Shown: piece by piece, positions 16,991 to 25,200 of the stretch
Layout: every line of letters begins with the position of its first letter
Position numbering within the stretch: the first letter of the stretch is position 1
Source: Flavimaricola sp.
GTDB taxonomy: Bacteria > Pseudomonadota > Alphaproteobacteria > Rhodobacterales > Rhodobacteraceae
Reading direction: 5' to 3'
DNA length: 64,000 nucleotides
Assembly (NCBI GenBank): GCA_029255105.1
Contig: JAQWWH010000085.1
Span: 1-64,000, forward strand
The notes under the pieces: model-generated
Told to the model about the DNA's origin: nothing
Seen by the model: the letters and a program-made list of their open reading frames with translations, nothing else
Databases searched by the model: none
Translations under genes and position numbers: made by a program

Positions 16991-17114
16991 TTGAGCGTAT
17001 TGAGGTATTTTGAGGTATCTTGGGTGGAAATCTGAGCCTATCGAAAAGAAATGACGCAACATCACATCCCAAAACTGGGTTGACGGCACAACAGTCAGAC
17101 GAAATACCTCAAAA
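16991..17114. promoter_or_regulatory. Repeated TTGAGGTAT elements in the lacI/operon divergent promoter
   Basis: Between the divergent operons, three tandem copies at exact 10-base steps read TTGAGCGTAT (16991), TGAGGTATTT (17001) and TGAGGTATCT (17011). A fourth copy in inverted orientation, AAATACCTCAAAA, lies at 17102-17114, about 90 bases away and just before the regulator's ribosome binding site. One helical turn of spacing plus an inverted distal copy suggests a cooperative binding array or a looping operator for the LacI-type regulator encoded at 17134. Confidence 0.6.
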
Positions 17115-17133
17115 AGCTTCATAGGAGGTCCGT

Positions 17134-18162
17134 TTGCCGCGACCAACCCTGACAGATATCGCCAACGCGGCGGGGGTGTCCCTTGCCACCGTCGACAGGG
17201 CCATGAACGGGCGCGGCAGTGTGCGGGCGCGGACCCTTGCCCATATCAAGGCGACAGCAAACCGGCTTGGCTACCTGGATGAGGACGGCCGCCCGGTCAT
17301 GGCGGACCCCCCGCTTTTGCCCGTGCGGATCGTCTTTGTCCTGCCGCAGGGCACCAATGCCTTCATCCACGAACTTGAACGACAGGTCACCCTACAGACG
17401 CCGCAGTTTTCAGCGGTTGAGACAAAGGTGATGACCATCGCGGGATTCGATCCCCTGAGCCTGGCGCAATGTCTTGATGACCTGCGGGGCAAGGCGCAGG
17501 GCGTCGCCCTTGTGGCGCTGGACCACCCGGTGGTGCGCGAAGCGGTGCGTCGGCTGATCCGGTCGGGAACGTCGGTCGTGACCCTTGCCTCTGACATTCT
17601 GAACGTGCCGCATCTTGGCTATATCGGCATCAACGATGCGCAGGCAGGGCGGATGGCAGGTTATCTTCTGGGCCGCCTGATCGGGCCACGGCCCGCCGCC
17701 AAGGTCGCGTTCTTTGCAGGCTCCCTCGCCTATCGCGGTCATCAGGAGCGCGAGATGGGGTTTCGTCAGGTCCTGCATGAGGATTTCCCAGACATCGAAA
17801 TCGTCCAGTTCAGCGAAGTGCACGAGAACCGGGACAAGGCTCGATCAGAGATGGCGCGCCTTTTGCGGCAGCATCCCGATCTGGCGGGCGTCTACAATGC
17901 AGGCGGCGCCACGGCAGGGATAGCCGGGGCGCTGACAGAGTTGGGGCGACAGGCCGACTGCGTCTTTATCGCCCATGATACCACCGACGGAAACAAGGCG
18001 TTGCTGCTGGACGGAACGCTTGACGCGGTGATCGACCAGAACGCCCGGGTGGAAATCCGCGAGGCGCTCAACACACTGGTCCATGCCGCGCGAGGACTGG
18101 ACTATGAAATGGTGCCGCCACGCTTGCAGGTGGTCTTTCGCGAGAACCTGCCTGTTGAGTAA
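17134..18162 (+). CDS. LacI-family transcriptional regulator
   Basis: A 342-residue repressor-type protein. The N-terminal helix-turn-helix and hinge occupy residues 1-55 (TLTDIANAAGVSLATVDRAM, then the hinge helix), and the remainder is a periplasmic-binding-protein-like sensor domain (about 60-340) that would bind a sugar from the pathway. The start is TTG, six bases after a near-perfect AGGAGG; the HTH begins directly after it, so no upstream start is plausible. It is divergent from the 14-gene operon across a 225-base region with repeated TGAGGTAT elements and most likely controls that operon and itself. Confidence 0.9.
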   Translation: MPRPTLTDIANAAGVSLATVDRAMNGRGSVRARTLAHIKATANRLGYLDEDGRPVMADPPLLPVRIVFVLPQGTNAFIHELERQVTLQTPQFSAVETKVMTIAGFDPLSLAQCLDDLRGKAQGVALVALDHPVVREAVRRLIRSGTSVVTLASDILNVPHLGYIGINDAQAGRMAGYLLGRLIGPRPAAKVAFFAGSLAYRGHQEREMGFRQVLHEDFPDIEIVQFSEVHENRDKARSEMARLLRQHPDLAGVYNAGGATAGIAGALTELGRQADCVFIAHDTTDGNKALLLDGTLDAVIDQNARVEIREALNTLVHAARGLDYEMVPPRLQVVFRENLPVE

Positions 18163-18286
18163 TCCATGCGGACGATTGCGGTTCTGGGGCAGATCCTCGC
18201 GCCAAGACCCGCGCAAGCCCGGTTGACGTTCCACGCCTTTGGCCCATGGTGGCGAGGCCGCCCGCTGACAGAGGACCCTTGCGCCC

Positions 18287-19228
18287 ATGACGCCCCCCCC
18301 AAGCCCCGCCGGGGCCAATGTCCTCGTCACGCCCATCGCGCCCCCGCCGCCAACGCTTCAGCAGAAATCCGACAGCCTGCGCGGTATCGTCTTTATGGCA
18401 GGCGGCATGTTCCTTTTTTCTGCGGTGGACACCCACGCAAAGTTTCTGACCGACAGTTTTCATCCGATCCAGATTGCCTGGTCCCGCCAATTGGGGCTGT
18501 TTCTTGGGGTCATGATCTGGCTGATGTTCAAAGGGCGCAGCGTCCTGCGGACCGAACATCCCTTTCTTCAGATGAGCCGGGGGGCGTTGGCCGCGCTTTC
18601 AGCGACCCTTTTCATTGTTGCCGTGGCCTATGTCCCGCTTGCCGATGCGGTGGCGATCAGCTTTGTCGCGCCTTTCCTCGTCACGATCCTCGGGGCGCTG
18701 ATCCTGGGTGAGGCGGTCGGCATCCGGCGTTGGGTCGCGGTGACGATCGGTTTTCTTGGCACGCTTGTCGTGATCCGGCCCGGCATGGGTGTGATCCATC
18801 CAGCGGCGGGATTGGTCCTGCTCGCCGCCTTCCTGTTCGCCGTTCGCCAAATCCTGTCCCGGCGGTTAAGCGGGACGGACGGCACCGCCACGACCATCGC
18901 CTATACTGCCATCACGGCCAGCGTGCTGCTGACCTTGCCGCTTCCCTTTGTCTGGCGGACCCCCGAATGGGGGAGGGAAGTCCTTCTTCTGACCAGCATG
19001 GCGATCCTTGCGGGCGGGGCAGAGGCGATGGTGATCCGCTCCCTTGAACTGGCCCAGGCCGTCGTGCTGGCTCCGGTCCATTACAGCCTGCTTTTGTGGG
19101 GCACCTTTTATGGGTGGCTGGTGTTCCACCAATTGCCGGACCTTTGGACATGGGTCGGGGCCGCAATCATTATCGCCACGGGCATCTACACGCTCAATCG
19201 CGAAAGACTGGCGTCAAAGAGGCGCTAG
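18287..19228 (+). CDS. DMT-superfamily (EamA) transporter
   Basis: A 313-residue inner-membrane protein with two EamA repeats (about residues 32-160 and 170-305), around ten hydrophobic helices and the short conserved loops VPLADAVAISF and LILGEAVGIRRW in the first repeat. It begins with a proline-rich cytoplasmic tail of about 30 residues. EamA proteins export metabolites such as amino acids; the substrate is unknown. No strong ribosome binding site is visible before the ATG at 18287, so the start is tentative. It follows the LacI gene by 124 bases and overlaps the end of the convergent helicase gene by 4 bases (CTAG shared by both stop codons). Confidence 0.85.
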   Translation: MTPPPSPAGANVLVTPIAPPPPTLQQKSDSLRGIVFMAGGMFLFSAVDTHAKFLTDSFHPIQIAWSRQLGLFLGVMIWLMFKGRSVLRTEHPFLQMSRGALAALSATLFIVAVAYVPLADAVAISFVAPFLVTILGALILGEAVGIRRWVAVTIGFLGTLVVIRPGMGVIHPAAGLVLLAAFLFAVRQILSRRLSGTDGTATTIAYTAITASVLLTLPLPFVWRTPEWGREVLLLTSMAILAGGAEAMVIRSLELAQAVVLAPVHYSLLLWGTFYGWLVFHQLPDLWTWVGAAIIIATGIYTLNRERLASKRR

Positions 19229-21267
19229 CCCCACATGTCCCGCATCCGCGCTCCGACATCAATCGGGGCGGGCATCGGGACAGGGGCCGCCCCGGGCGCG
19301 GCGGTGGGCGACCAATAGACCGGCTCAAAATGATCAAGGATATCCTTGGGGATGAACCGGGTCCGAAGGGCATAAAGGTGCCTGTCCCCGTTTCTGGTCT
19401 GCTGGGTCACATAGAACCTCAGGGGCACCCCGATGGTCAGATTGTCCTTGGCCCGGGTCATCGCGACGTAAAGAAGCCTGCGCTCTTCCTCAAGGTCATC
19501 GGTGCAGCCGGTTCCCAGATCAGACGGGATACAGCCGTCCACCCCGTTGAGGATGAACACGGACGTCCACTCCTGCCCTTTGGACGAATGGATCGTGGAC
19601 AGGATAAGGTAGTCCTCGTCCTGCATCGGCACGCCCGCCTGATCGCTGGTGGCATCGGGCGGGTCCAGGGTCAGTTCGGTCAGGAACCGCTCGCATGTCG
19701 GGTAACCCGAGGCGATCTGCTCAAGCTGGAGAAGGTCGGCGCGCCGCGCCTCAGCATCCTCGTGGATGCGGTCAAGGTGAGGGTCGTACCATGCGCGGGC
19801 AAGGCCGATGGCCTCGGGCCAGTTGGCCCGTGTCGTCAAGGCCGCGACAAGGGCCGGCCAATCGTCGCCCGAGCGGGGCGGCGGGGCCACCCATTCGAGG
19901 GCCGCGAGGGGATCGGATGAAATCTCGATGGCATCAAGCACCCGCCCGGCGGCAGCCGGGCCAACACCGGGGATCAGTTGCAAAACCCGGAACCCGGCCA
20001 CCCGGTCCCTGGGGTTCCTTGAAAAACGCAACAACGCCAGAAGGTCCTTCACATGCGCCGAGTCGAGGAATTTCAGCCCCCCGAACTTGACGAAGGGGAC
20101 ATTGCGGCGGGTCAGTTCAACCTCCAGCTGGCCCGAATGGCTTGAAGTGCGGAAAAGGACCGCCTGATCCATAAGGCGCACCCCGACCTCGCGGTCCGCC
20201 AACACACGGTCCACGATGTAGCGGGCCTGATCGGCCTCATTGGCAAGGGTCACCAGCCGGGGTTTCTGCTCCGATTGCCGCTCGGTCCACAGATCCTTGG
20301 TGAACCGCTCTTGCGCCTGCCCGATCACCGCGTTGGCGGCCTCGAGGATCGGCCGGGTCGAACGGTAGTTGCGGTCCAGCGTGATGACATCAGCCGGCGG
20401 CGAGAAGGCAGCAGGAAAATCAAGGATGTTGCGCACCGTGGCAGCCCGAAAGGCATAGATCGACTGGGCATCGTCACCCACCACCGTCAGGCCCCGCCCG
20501 TCCGGTTTCATTGCCATCAGGATGCGGGCCTGCAGGCGGTTCGTGTCCTGATATTCGTCGATCATCACATGATCCCAGTTCGCCCCGATATGGGCGGCAA
20601 AACCCGGGTCCGACATGGTCTGCGCCCAGGCCAGCAAAAGGTCGTCATAATCGAGCACGTTCTGCGCCTGCTTGGCCCGGACATAGGCCCCGAAAAGGCG
20701 CTTAAGGTCCTCCTCCCACCCCGCGCACCAGGGAAAATGCCGTTTGAGGACCTCGGCCAGCGGCTCTTCGGAATTGACGGTGCGGGAATAGATCGACAGG
20801 CAAGTGCCTTTGGTCGGAAACCGGTTTTCGGTGCCTGACAGGCCCAGCTCGTGACGACACAGGTTCAAAAGGTCGGCGCTGTCCTCACGGTCATGGATGC
20901 TGAAATCCGGGTTAAGCCCGATGGCCGGCGCATGTTCGCGCAGGATGCGGGCGCCGATGCCATGAAAAGTCCCAGCCCAAGTCAACGCCTCGGCCGCATA
21001 GCCGCCGCCCATTGCCCGTTCCGCAATGCGGGCGACGCGGCGGGTGAGTTCCGTCGCGGCCCGGCGGGAGAAGGTCATCAAGAGGATCCGCCTTGGATCG
21101 GCCCCGTTGACCAGCAGATGGGCGACCCGGTGGGCCAGCGTGTTGGTCTTGCCCGACCCTGCCCCGGCAATGACCAAAAGCGGCGGGGGTACAGTCGTGC
21201 CGGACACGCCAAAGACGACAGCGGCGCGTTGCTGATCGTTCAGTTTTTCAAGATATGACGCCATCAT
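19225..21267 (-). CDS. UvrD/PcrA-type ATP-dependent DNA helicase
   Basis: A 680-residue superfamily 1A helicase. Motifs are in order: Q-motif LNDQQRAAV, Walker A VIAGAGSGKT (motif I), DEYQDTN (motif II), GDDAQSIYAFR (III), NYRSTRPIL (IV), TIHSSKGQEW (V) and LYVAMTRAKD (VI). It unwinds DNA from 3' to 5' in repair or replication restart. The ATG pair at 21267-21262 is chosen because homologues begin just before the Q-motif; the open frame continues upstream to 21555 but that part has no conserved sequence. Its promoter region has a LexA box (21321-21335), so it is probably SOS-induced. It is shorter than full-length UvrD (about 720-790), with a reduced C-terminus. Confidence 0.9.
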   Translation of the reverse strand: MMASYLEKLNDQQRAAVVFGVSGTTVPPPLLVIAGAGSGKTNTLAHRVAHLLVNGADPRRILLMTFSRRAATELTRRVARIAERAMGGGYAAEALTWAGTFHGIGARILREHAPAIGLNPDFSIHDREDSADLLNLCRHELGLSGTENRFPTKGTCLSIYSRTVNSEEPLAEVLKRHFPWCAGWEEDLKRLFGAYVRAKQAQNVLDYDDLLLAWAQTMSDPGFAAHIGANWDHVMIDEYQDTNRLQARILMAMKPDGRGLTVVGDDAQSIYAFRAATVRNILDFPAAFSPPADVITLDRNYRSTRPILEAANAVIGQAQERFTKDLWTERQSEQKPRLVTLANEADQARYIVDRVLADREVGVRLMDQAVLFRTSSHSGQLEVELTRRNVPFVKFGGLKFLDSAHVKDLLALLRFSRNPRDRVAGFRVLQLIPGVGPAAAGRVLDAIEISSDPLAALEWVAPPPRSGDDWPALVAALTTRANWPEAIGLARAWYDPHLDRIHEDAEARRADLLQLEQIASGYPTCERFLTELTLDPPDATSDQAGVPMQDEDYLILSTIHSSKGQEWTSVFILNGVDGCIPSDLGTGCTDDLEEERRLLYVAMTRAKDNLTIGVPLRFYVTQQTRNGDRHLYALRTRFIPKDILDHFEPVYWSPTAAPGAAPVPMPAPIDVGARMRDMWG

Positions 21268-21320
21268 TGCGCTGTCCAACCTGCTCACCCGGCCCCGATC
21301 AGGAAACGTTAACCCCTCAT

Positions 21321-21335
21321 GAACGAAAAGGGAAC
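21321..21335. promoter_or_regulatory. LexA (SOS) box of the alphaproteobacterial type
   Basis: GAAC-GAAAAGG-GAAC fits the GAAC-N7-GAAC (GTTC-N7-GTTC) direct repeat bound by LexA in Rhodobacter and Rhizobium relatives. It is 54-68 bases upstream of the helicase start codon, where it would overlap that promoter. It also lies just upstream of the plus-strand structured RNA, so either or both could be LexA-controlled. Confidence 0.65.
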
Positions 21336-21344
21336 ATAGGGAAT

Positions 21345-21537
21345 GGTGGCGGCGACGTTGAGCGCCTTTGGGCTGGCAGCCAGAAGCCACCCATCTTGTC
21401 CGCTTGCCCAAGCAAGACCGCTGGTGCAATCTCGTGGCACATAACCGGGCAGCGGGGTGTCTTCCGGACCCGCCCGACGTCGCCAAGACGTGTGAAACCC
21501 CCGTGAAACCGGCCCTTCGGAGGAGAGGGGCTTTTTT
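21345..21537 (+). ncRNA. Candidate structured RNA or leader with terminator
   Basis: The region between the helicase and dehydrogenase genes can fold as a closed structure. A 10-bp long-range stem pairs 21351-21360 with 21475-21484 (GGCGACGT with ACGTCGCC plus a wobble and one more pair). Inside are local hairpins: TCTT..GCTT-GCCC-AAGC..AAGA (about 21394-21416), GTGC..GCAC (21424-21440) and GCGGG..CCCGC (21452-21473). It ends in a Rho-independent terminator (21511-21537), 51 bases before the next start codon. It could be a free small RNA or an attenuating leader of the 21589 gene. I could not match it to 6S, SRP or tmRNA. The 5' end is a guess. Confidence 0.4.
21511..21537 (+). terminator. 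Rho-independent terminator within the leader
   Basis: A 7-bp stem GCCCTTC / GAGGGGC (21512-21518 with 21525-21531, one T-G wobble) with a 6-base purine loop is followed directly by six T residues. It lies 51 bases upstream of the dehydrogenase ATG at 21589 and points the same way, so it would stop any transcript started in the 21268-21510 region. Confidence 0.65.
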
Positions 21538-21588
21538 CGAACGCCGCGCTGGCAACCTTTTGCGCGGAAAGTACGGGGGGTGGTTCAG

Positions 21589-22491
21589 ATGAACTCAGTC
21601 GGGGTGATTGGCGTTGGGGATATGGGCAGTGGGCTGGCCCGAAACCTGATCAAGAACGGGTATGTGGTCAAAGGGCTCGACCTCAAGCCTGACCGCATGC
21701 AGGCCCTTGTCGAGATGGGCGGGATCGCGGGAACGTCGCCCGCCGACGTTGGCGCATCCTCGCAAGCGGTCTTTGTCATGGTGATGACAGGGGACGAGGC
21801 GAAATCGGTCATTCTTGGCGACGGCGGCCTTGTGTCCCACCTGCCCAAAGGCGGCGCCGTGATCCTGAGCGCCACGATAAAACCCCGCGAAGCCCGCGAG
21901 ATCGGGGCCGCAATGGAAGGGTCCGGCATCCACCTGATCGACACGCCTGTTTCGGGTGGCTTTCCGGGCGCGCAGAACGGGACCCTTACGATGATGGCCG
22001 CCGCCCCTGACGCGGTTCTGGACGCATTCGCCCCGATCATGCAGGCGGTCTCGGCCAATATCCACCGGGTCGGCACCAAGCCGGGCGAAGGGCAAACGGT
22101 CAAGGCCTGCCTGCAATCGCTGATCGGTGCGCAGTTTTCGGCAACCTTCGAGGCCGCAGCCCTCGCCGCGAAGGCGGGCGTTCCGGGGCAGGTCCTGCTG
22201 GACGTCTTTTCGACCTCTTCCGCCGGATGCGGCGTGGTCAACAACGCGCTGGAAAAGATCATCGACCGCCAGTTCGAAGGGACTGGCAGCCATATCAACA
22301 CCATGCACAAGGACCTGACAATCTCGATGGGACTGGGCGAAGAGCTGGGCGTTCCCCTGCACACCGCCGCCTCTGCCATGCAGATCTTTCATGCCGGCCG
22401 GACCAAGTATCCCAACGGTGACAACTGGGTCTGCACCCGCGTCATCGAAGAAATCGTGGGGGCAGAGCTTCATCGCAAGGCCAGGCCATGA
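21589..22491 (+). CDS. 3-hydroxyisobutyrate-dehydrogenase-family enzyme (LtnD-like)
   Basis: A 300-residue NAD(P)-dependent beta-hydroxyacid dehydrogenase. It has the nucleotide loop GVIGVGDMGSGLA (8-20), the substrate-binding motif DTPVSGGFPGAQNG near 120 and the catalytic lysine in GEGQTVKACLQS near 170. The C-terminal half, with GSHINTMHKDL and IFHAGRTKYPNGDNW, resembles L-threonate/four-carbon acid sugar dehydrogenases (LtnD) more than valine-pathway enzymes; this is by eye. The ATG at 21589 follows GGGGGG at about 8 bases; a GTG at 21580 is possible. The stop overlaps the start of the TIM-barrel gene (ATGA), so the two form an operon. Confidence 0.82.
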   Translation: MNSVGVIGVGDMGSGLARNLIKNGYVVKGLDLKPDRMQALVEMGGIAGTSPADVGASSQAVFVMVMTGDEAKSVILGDGGLVSHLPKGGAVILSATIKPREAREIGAAMEGSGIHLIDTPVSGGFPGAQNGTLTMMAAAPDAVLDAFAPIMQAVSANIHRVGTKPGEGQTVKACLQSLIGAQFSATFEAAALAAKAGVPGQVLLDVFSTSSAGCGVVNNALEKIIDRQFEGTGSHINTMHKDLTISMGLGEELGVPLHTAASAMQIFHAGRTKYPNGDNWVCTRVIEEIVGAELHRKARP

Positions 22492-23351
22492 AGCTTGGTG
22501 TCATCTGCGACGGGATCAGCCGCGACCTGCGCCATGCGGTCGGTGTGATGGACGAATACGACCTTGAGTATGCAGAGCTTCAGTTTGTGGGCGATACCGA
22601 AGTGGGCGACCATTCGGCGGCCGAGATCCATGAGATCGACACCCTCCTGCGCGACCGGGGCAAGCAGGTCAGCTGTCTGTCCCGCCATGTCTTTGCCGGC
22701 CTGACCACTGCAAACCGCCCCGGCGACGACCTGCATACCCGGCACATGGACGCCCTGAAACGGGTCATGGACATGGCCCACGTCGTTGGCGCCCCGCTTG
22801 TCAGGATCATGACCCAGCGGAAGGAACAGATCCTCTGGGGCCGCAACGGGGCCGAGCAATGGAATGTGGCCAAAGGCGCATGGGACACCATGCCCCCGAT
22901 GATCGCCCCCGCGGTCGAGCTTGCCCGGGCAGAGGACCTGACGCTGGTGGTCGAGACGGGCAACGGCACCATGGTCAACTCCAACTACACCGCCCGCAAG
23001 CTGATCGACGATCTGGGGGCCAAGGATGTGCTCAAGGTTCTGTGGGACCCCGGCAACAACTGCTGGTGTCACGAAAGGGCCTACCCCGAAGGCTATGCCG
23101 AGGTGCGGGACGGCTACCTTGGTCATGTCCATATCAAGGATGTCCTGGTCGACACCCCCCGCGCCACCTTGGAGGTGCGCCGTATGGGGGAAGGCCAATT
23201 GGGACCCCTGTTCAAGCCCATCGCGGATGCCCTGCGCGCGGATGGCTACGATGGTGTCATCTCGTTCGAAAGTGTGTTCCACCCCGGCAACGGTGACTAT
23301 GAGGCCGGGTTCAGAGAGTGCATCGGGACCTTCAAGGCGAACTTTGGCTAG
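22488..23351 (+). CDS. Sugar isomerase/epimerase, TIM barrel
   Basis: A 287-residue xylose-isomerase-like TIM barrel (AP_endonuc_2). Probable metal ligands are Glu in VVETGNG (about residue 163), Asp in LWDPGNNCW (about 187), His in GHVHIKD (about 215) and Glu in ISFESVFHPG (about 263). It is co-translated with the LtnD-like dehydrogenase and should act on the keto-acid or keto-sugar produced there, as OtnI-type isomerases or OiaC-type decarboxylases do in related four- and five-carbon acid pathways. Which of these applies cannot be decided from the sequence. The ATG at 22488 overlaps the previous stop codon. Confidence 0.8.
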   Translation: MKLGVICDGISRDLRHAVGVMDEYDLEYAELQFVGDTEVGDHSAAEIHEIDTLLRDRGKQVSCLSRHVFAGLTTANRPGDDLHTRHMDALKRVMDMAHVVGAPLVRIMTQRKEQILWGRNGAEQWNVAKGAWDTMPPMIAPAVELARAEDLTLVVETGNGTMVNSNYTARKLIDDLGAKDVLKVLWDPGNNCWCHERAYPEGYAEVRDGYLGHVHIKDVLVDTPRATLEVRRMGEGQLGPLFKPIADALRADGYDGVISFESVFHPGNGDYEAGFRECIGTFKANFG

Positions 23352-23379
23352 GCAGCGTGTTGGTTCGCGCTTGGCGTGG

Positions 23380-25200
23380 TCACGCCGCGCCCAGCGCACG
23401 TTTCACCGGCAAGGCGTCCAAACCCATGAACAAGCGCGCCAGAGCATATAGCCGTTCCACCGGCATCGCCCCGGTTTGCCAGGCCTTGGCCGATACCCCC
23501 AACATGCGCGGCAAAAGCATTGGCCACATCTGTACGTCCTGACTGGTGAATTCTGACCAGAAGCAACCCTGAACGCCCGCTATGCGGGGGGCAAGCTCGG
23601 GCGCATCTGCCGGAACCGGGTCCCATGCGATGGTATCGGCAAGGCTAACATAGGCCGCCCAGTTTGCCCCCCAGTCATCCGGGTCATCGGTCGCGGCCAT
23701 ATCCAGGTAGACATGCTGTGCGGGCGTCATGACGACATCGTAGCCCGCCCGCGCCGCCGCGATCCCCGGACCCTGCCCGGTCCAGCTGAACAGGATCGCG
23801 CCATGCCCGATGCCGCCATTACAGCCCCGGGCCGCCTCTTCCCAGGCGGCGGGGCGCTGGCCGTTGACGACCAAAGTTTCGGCCAGTCGCGCCATGGTCC
23901 AGCCTTGCAGGTCGTGGGTTGTGGACAGCCCTTCCCCGTCCATCAGGTCCCTGGTCCGGGCGGAGCCCATCCAGGTGTCTTCCGGCAACTCGTCACCACC
24001 CAGATGAAGGACACCAAAGGGGAACAGCGCCCCCACCTCTGTCGCCAGCGCCGTCAGCACCTCCCACGTCGTGGGCATCGCAGGGTTGGTGACATTATGG
24101 GGATAGCCCTGCACGCTGCGCTCGGTTCCCGTATCGTCGGGGTCCAGCACTTCGGGAAAGACCTTGGCCAGCGCCAACGCATGGGCCGGAACCTCGATCT
24201 CGGGCATGATTTCAATGAACAGCTCCCGACCATGCGCGACGAGGGCTGCTGCATCGGATTTGGAATAGCTCCCCCCCGCCTCGACCCCGCCTGAGAAGAC
24301 CGCAGGGATCAGATGCCCCTCGCCCCGCAGCGCTGTCTTTTGCCACAGCTCTGGCAGGCAGTCGATTTCGAGGCGAAACGCCTCATCATCGGCAAAATGC
24401 CAGTGAAAGCGGTTCAGTTTCAGGAGGGCCATCAGGTCAAGCAGGTCGTGAATGGACCGGGGGTCGTAGAAATGTCGGGCACAGTCCAGATGCTGCCCGC
24501 GCCAGCCAAAGCGGGGTGCATCCTCGATCCGTCCGCAAGGAAGGCGGCCTTGGTGGGTGCGCAGCACCATCAAAAGGCTGATGGCCCCGTAGAACCGACT
24601 GCTGGCCGATCCTGACGACAGGATCACCTGATCAGTCGTGATGTCCAGATGATAGGCTTCGTCGGGCAGGTCGCTGTCCTGCAAGACAACAGGCAGGCCG
24701 GTTTGAGACAGGAAAGGCCCCAGCCCAAGGCGCCCTGCCAAAGCGTCGACCGCGGCAAAACCGGGGTCTGAAACGGAAAACCCATGGGCCACAACGACCC
24801 CACCGCTGGGTGTCCATGACTGAGGTTCGGGCAAGAGGCCAAGCCCGTCATGGGGCGGGCCATCCGGGATCACTTCGGGCCGGGGCCCAAGCGACAGGGC
24901 TGGCAAGGGCAGGCAGCCGTCGTCGGTGCGCAGGTAGGCGCCCATCGGCATCCAGGCCCGGTTTGCGGGCTTGTAGCCCCCCTCATAGGCCAGAACAAAG
25001 TCGTGTGTCTGACCGCTTGCAAGATCGGGAAGCTGCACTTCGATGTAGCTGCCCAGCGCGAACAGTCGCTCTCCCCCCTCGGTGACGGTCAAGGGGGCCA
25101 TGCCGGAACAACACAGAACCGGGGCATTCATTGCCCGGTCAACGGTGAGGCGGCACAACAGGTCTGGGCCGGATATCCGGCAAGTAAAGGCAAGGGTCAT
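23380..25200 (-). CDS. Beta-N-acetylhexosaminidase, GH20, cytoplasmic
   Basis: A 606-residue glycoside hydrolase family 20 enzyme. It cleaves terminal beta-linked GlcNAc or GalNAc by substrate-assisted catalysis. The catalytic Asp-Glu pair is D403-E404 in HLGGDELPED. Other family signatures are WRGQHLDCARHFYD (about 233-246), LNRFHWHFADDE (262-273) and MPEIEVPAHA (332-341). A GH20b-like domain precedes the barrel (about 110-220). There is no signal peptide, so it should act in the cytoplasm on imported oligosaccharides, in agreement with the carbohydrate importer next door. It is co-transcribed with the GntR regulator (4-base overlap). Confidence 0.9.
   Translation of the reverse strand: MTLAFTCRISGPDLLCRLTVDRAMNAPVLCCSGMAPLTVTEGGERLFALGSYIEVQLPDLASGQTHDFVLAYEGGYKPANRAWMPMGAYLRTDDGCLPLPALSLGPRPEVIPDGPPHDGLGLLPEPQSWTPSGGVVVAHGFSVSDPGFAAVDALAGRLGLGPFLSQTGLPVVLQDSDLPDEAYHLDITTDQVILSSGSASSRFYGAISLLMVLRTHQGRLPCGRIEDAPRFGWRGQHLDCARHFYDPRSIHDLLDLMALLKLNRFHWHFADDEAFRLEIDCLPELWQKTALRGEGHLIPAVFSGGVEAGGSYSKSDAAALVAHGRELFIEIMPEIEVPAHALALAKVFPEVLDPDDTGTERSVQGYPHNVTNPAMPTTWEVLTALATEVGALFPFGVLHLGGDELPEDTWMGSARTRDLMDGEGLSTTHDLQGWTMARLAETLVVNGQRPAAWEEAARGCNGGIGHGAILFSWTGQGPGIAAARAGYDVVMTPAQHVYLDMAATDDPDDWGANWAAYVSLADTIAWDPVPADAPELAPRIAGVQGCFWSEFTSQDVQMWPMLLPRMLGVSAKAWQTGAMPVERLYALARLFMGLDALPVKRALGAA

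Noticed and set aside
21345-21537. SRP (4.5S) RNA, 6S RNA or tmRNA
   Set aside because: The GGAAGNAGC SRP loop is absent on both strands, no tag-peptide reading frame or tRNA-like end is visible, and I could not confirm the 6S bubble; left as unassigned.
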